This document shows, one piece after another, positions 33,622-34,541 of a stretch of 34,541 bases of DNA. Position numbers and translations under genes: made by a program. Under the pieces are notes generated by a model. That model was given only the letters and a program-made list of their open reading frames with translations, was not told where the DNA came from and searched no databases. The first letter of the stretch is position 1. Each line of letters opens with the position of its first letter. The stretch spans positions 1 to 34,541 of the forward strand of contig JAJPKM010000039.1 in NCBI GenBank assembly GCA_021323735.1. The letters run 5' to 3'. The DNA comes from Gammaproteobacteria bacterium (GTDB lineage: Bacteria; Pseudomonadota; Gammaproteobacteria; Steroidobacterales; Steroidobacteraceae).

Positions 33622-33880
33622 TGAGCGCTAGCATATCGCTATGTGCGGCCACGAGGGCAAGCCTGGGGCGGCGGGTGCGTGCCGGCCTGGACAGGGATCG
33701 CATCGCCATGCTTTGCCCTATGCCCCTTACACGTAGAAGGTGCGCTTTACCCGGTGTGAGGTAAGCTTGACCGCTGATTTTCGAGCCCGGGCGGATTGTT
33801 ATGGAGCGTACATGCCGTTCGATAAATCTGCTCGCATGCACGACGTCTTTGGCGCCTATTTAGTAGTTAGGCTGCTATCG
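33622..33880. other. Intergenic region between antiporter and lipoprotein genes
   Basis: About 260 bp, with the GC level dropping from left to right. It must hold the antiporter promoter (minus) and the lipoprotein promoter (plus), but no convincing -35/-10 pair was found. GGAG at 33803-33806 precedes an in-frame ATG at 33812, an alternative start for the lipoprotein gene. Confidence 0.5.
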
Positions 33881-34438
33881 ATGCGTGCATGGGTCGGAGC
33901 CCCGATTTTCCTTACAGCTGCTCTGTTAGCAGCCGCTTGCACACCGCAATATAGTGGCGACGGGACATTCACCGATCTCGGGCGGAATGCGTACGCTCCA
34001 AGATATCGTATTGATCTCGGCCCCGTTGATCTTAGCCACCCTGGCACCTATCGGTTCAGGATATCAGGGCTCCCTTCGACTCGGTTCCTCATCGGCCTCA
34101 CGAAGGTCGACATATCCAGTGGTTGCGATTCAAAAGTTGTTAGCGCAGTGCGCATTAGGATTCTAGTGGGTACCAATGACGGAACTGCGGTGGTATTTCA
34201 AGAGGCTCCGCTGAGAGACTGGACCACTTCACCCGATCTGCTGTTTCGGCGTGGCGTGGAGCACACGGAGTCATTGGGGAATGGTCAGGTACAGCTCTTT
34301 CAAGATGGAGGTTCAGGCTTCACGCCGATTCCAGATGAATCCTACACTGTTTTCTTTGATGTTTTGGAGGCGGATGGTGTCACCGGATGCAAAAGTCATC
34401 TTATTGCGATTGGCGGTGGACGGTATGTACGGATCTAG
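33881..34438 (+). CDS. Hypothetical lipoprotein
   Basis: 185 residues from ATG at 33881. The N-terminus MRAWVGAPIFLTAALLAAAC ends in a lipobox (LAAAC), so the mature protein should be anchored by its Cys. The rest is beta-rich with no recognised domain: YRIDLGPVDLSHPGTYRFRI, VRIRILVGTNDGTAVVF, and two Cys (SSGCDSK, VTGCKSH) that may pair. An ATG at 33812 has a better Shine-Dalgarno sequence but would put 23 residues before the signal. The gene is less GC-rich than its neighbours, suggesting transfer. Its stop TAG (34436-34438) sits on the CTAG at which an IS630-like element begins. Confidence 0.7.
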   Translation: MRAWVGAPIFLTAALLAAACTPQYSGDGTFTDLGRNAYAPRYRIDLGPVDLSHPGTYRFRISGLPSTRFLIGLTKVDISSGCDSKVVSAVRIRILVGTNDGTAVVFQEAPLRDWTTSPDLLFRRGVEHTESLGNGQVQLFQDGGSGFTPIPDESYTVFFDVLEADGVTGCKSHLIAIGGGRYVRI

Positions 34439-34541
34439 TGTCCCGTCCCGGAAATTCGCGACGTAAGTCTATCGAGTTTTTCAAGGATTGAGTCTGCTGT
34501 GGCGGTCCAGACGAAGGGCGAACAGGTTTTGTTGTACTGAG
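34435..34541 (-). CDS. IS630 family transposase, C-terminal end
   Basis: The minus strand reads QYNKTCSPFVWTATADSILE and then KLDRLTSRISGTGH before TAG (34437-34435). This matches the C-termini of IS630-family transposases (YN..PFxWTxTAdxILEK....RISGTGH). Thirty-four residues are visible; the DDE catalytic core lies off the right edge. The stop overlaps the lipoprotein stop within CTAG. Confidence 0.85.
   Translation of the reverse strand, partial: QYNKTCSPFVWTATADSILEKLDRLTSRISGTGH
34436..34541. mobile_element. IS630-family insertion sequence, one end
   Basis: IS630 elements insert at TA (IS630 itself at CTAG) and duplicate TA. The CTAG at 34435-34438 followed by GTGTCCCGTCCCGG fits the target plus the start of a terminal inverted repeat. 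The other end is outside the window. Confidence 0.7.

Noticed and set aside
1-34541. tRNA, rRNA or CRISPR arrays
   Set aside because: No TpsiC-like arms, rRNA segments or regularly spaced direct repeats with unique spacers were seen by reading; a covariance search was not possible.

Overview
The window looks like a chromosomal stretch from a GC-rich gammaproteobacterium. It is densely packed, and the gene families (PBP4-type DacB, FadE, CsrA, GspA/GspB, DUF502, YtrA-type GntR with an ABC transporter, DUF3187, DUF3667) suggest the Steroidobacter/Nevskia/Xanthomonad side of the class. That placement is inference from gene content only. No rRNA, tRNA or CRISPR array was recognised.

Layout. 1-5077: a truncated zinc metalloprotease and, divergent from it, a SAM methyltransferase; a MATE exporter-dacB pair on the minus strand; a small unknown gene. 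5237-8537: a GAF-GGDEF-EAL protein with a degenerate cyclase motif, csrA, and a one-cysteine redoxin. 8600-10447: an unusual receiver-like / membrane / TonB-C fusion. 10656-14362: a plus-strand run of an unknown GNAT-like gene, an exported RidA, tag and a secreted S9 peptidase. 14375-18947: an unknown exported protein with DUF502, a GNAT acetyltransferase, and gspB with exeA/gspA. 19060-19171: a perfect 25-bp inverted repeat. 19195-25009: a minus-strand cluster transcribed mdh, fadE, DUF3667, dinB. 25211-28679: a compact operon with its own operator: a 53-residue small protein, a YtrA-type repressor, an ABC ATPase, a permease and a DUF3187 barrel protein. 28713-29817: dps and a PH/SHOCT-like protein. 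29929-33621: an FAD-linked oxidase and a KefB-type antiporter. 33881-34541: a less GC-rich lipoprotein gene and the end of an IS630-family element.

The strongest regulatory find is a c-di-GMP-I (GEMM-I) riboswitch on the minus strand at about 31378-31470, in the leader of the FAD-linked oxidase. It has a plausible sigma70 promoter just upstream. A helically phased repeat array abuts the -35. Downstream, a CCCCCCG segment can pair perfectly with the CGGGGGG that forms the gene's ribosome binding site. The same window also holds a likely c-di-GMP phosphodiesterase and csrA.

The second coherent system is the YtrA operon. Its promoter carries TGGTG-N16-CACCA, and it opens with a short membrane-protein gene that routine length cut-offs would miss. 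An IS630-type element has inserted at a CTAG that is the stop codon of the lipoprotein gene, so both genes terminate within the same four bases.
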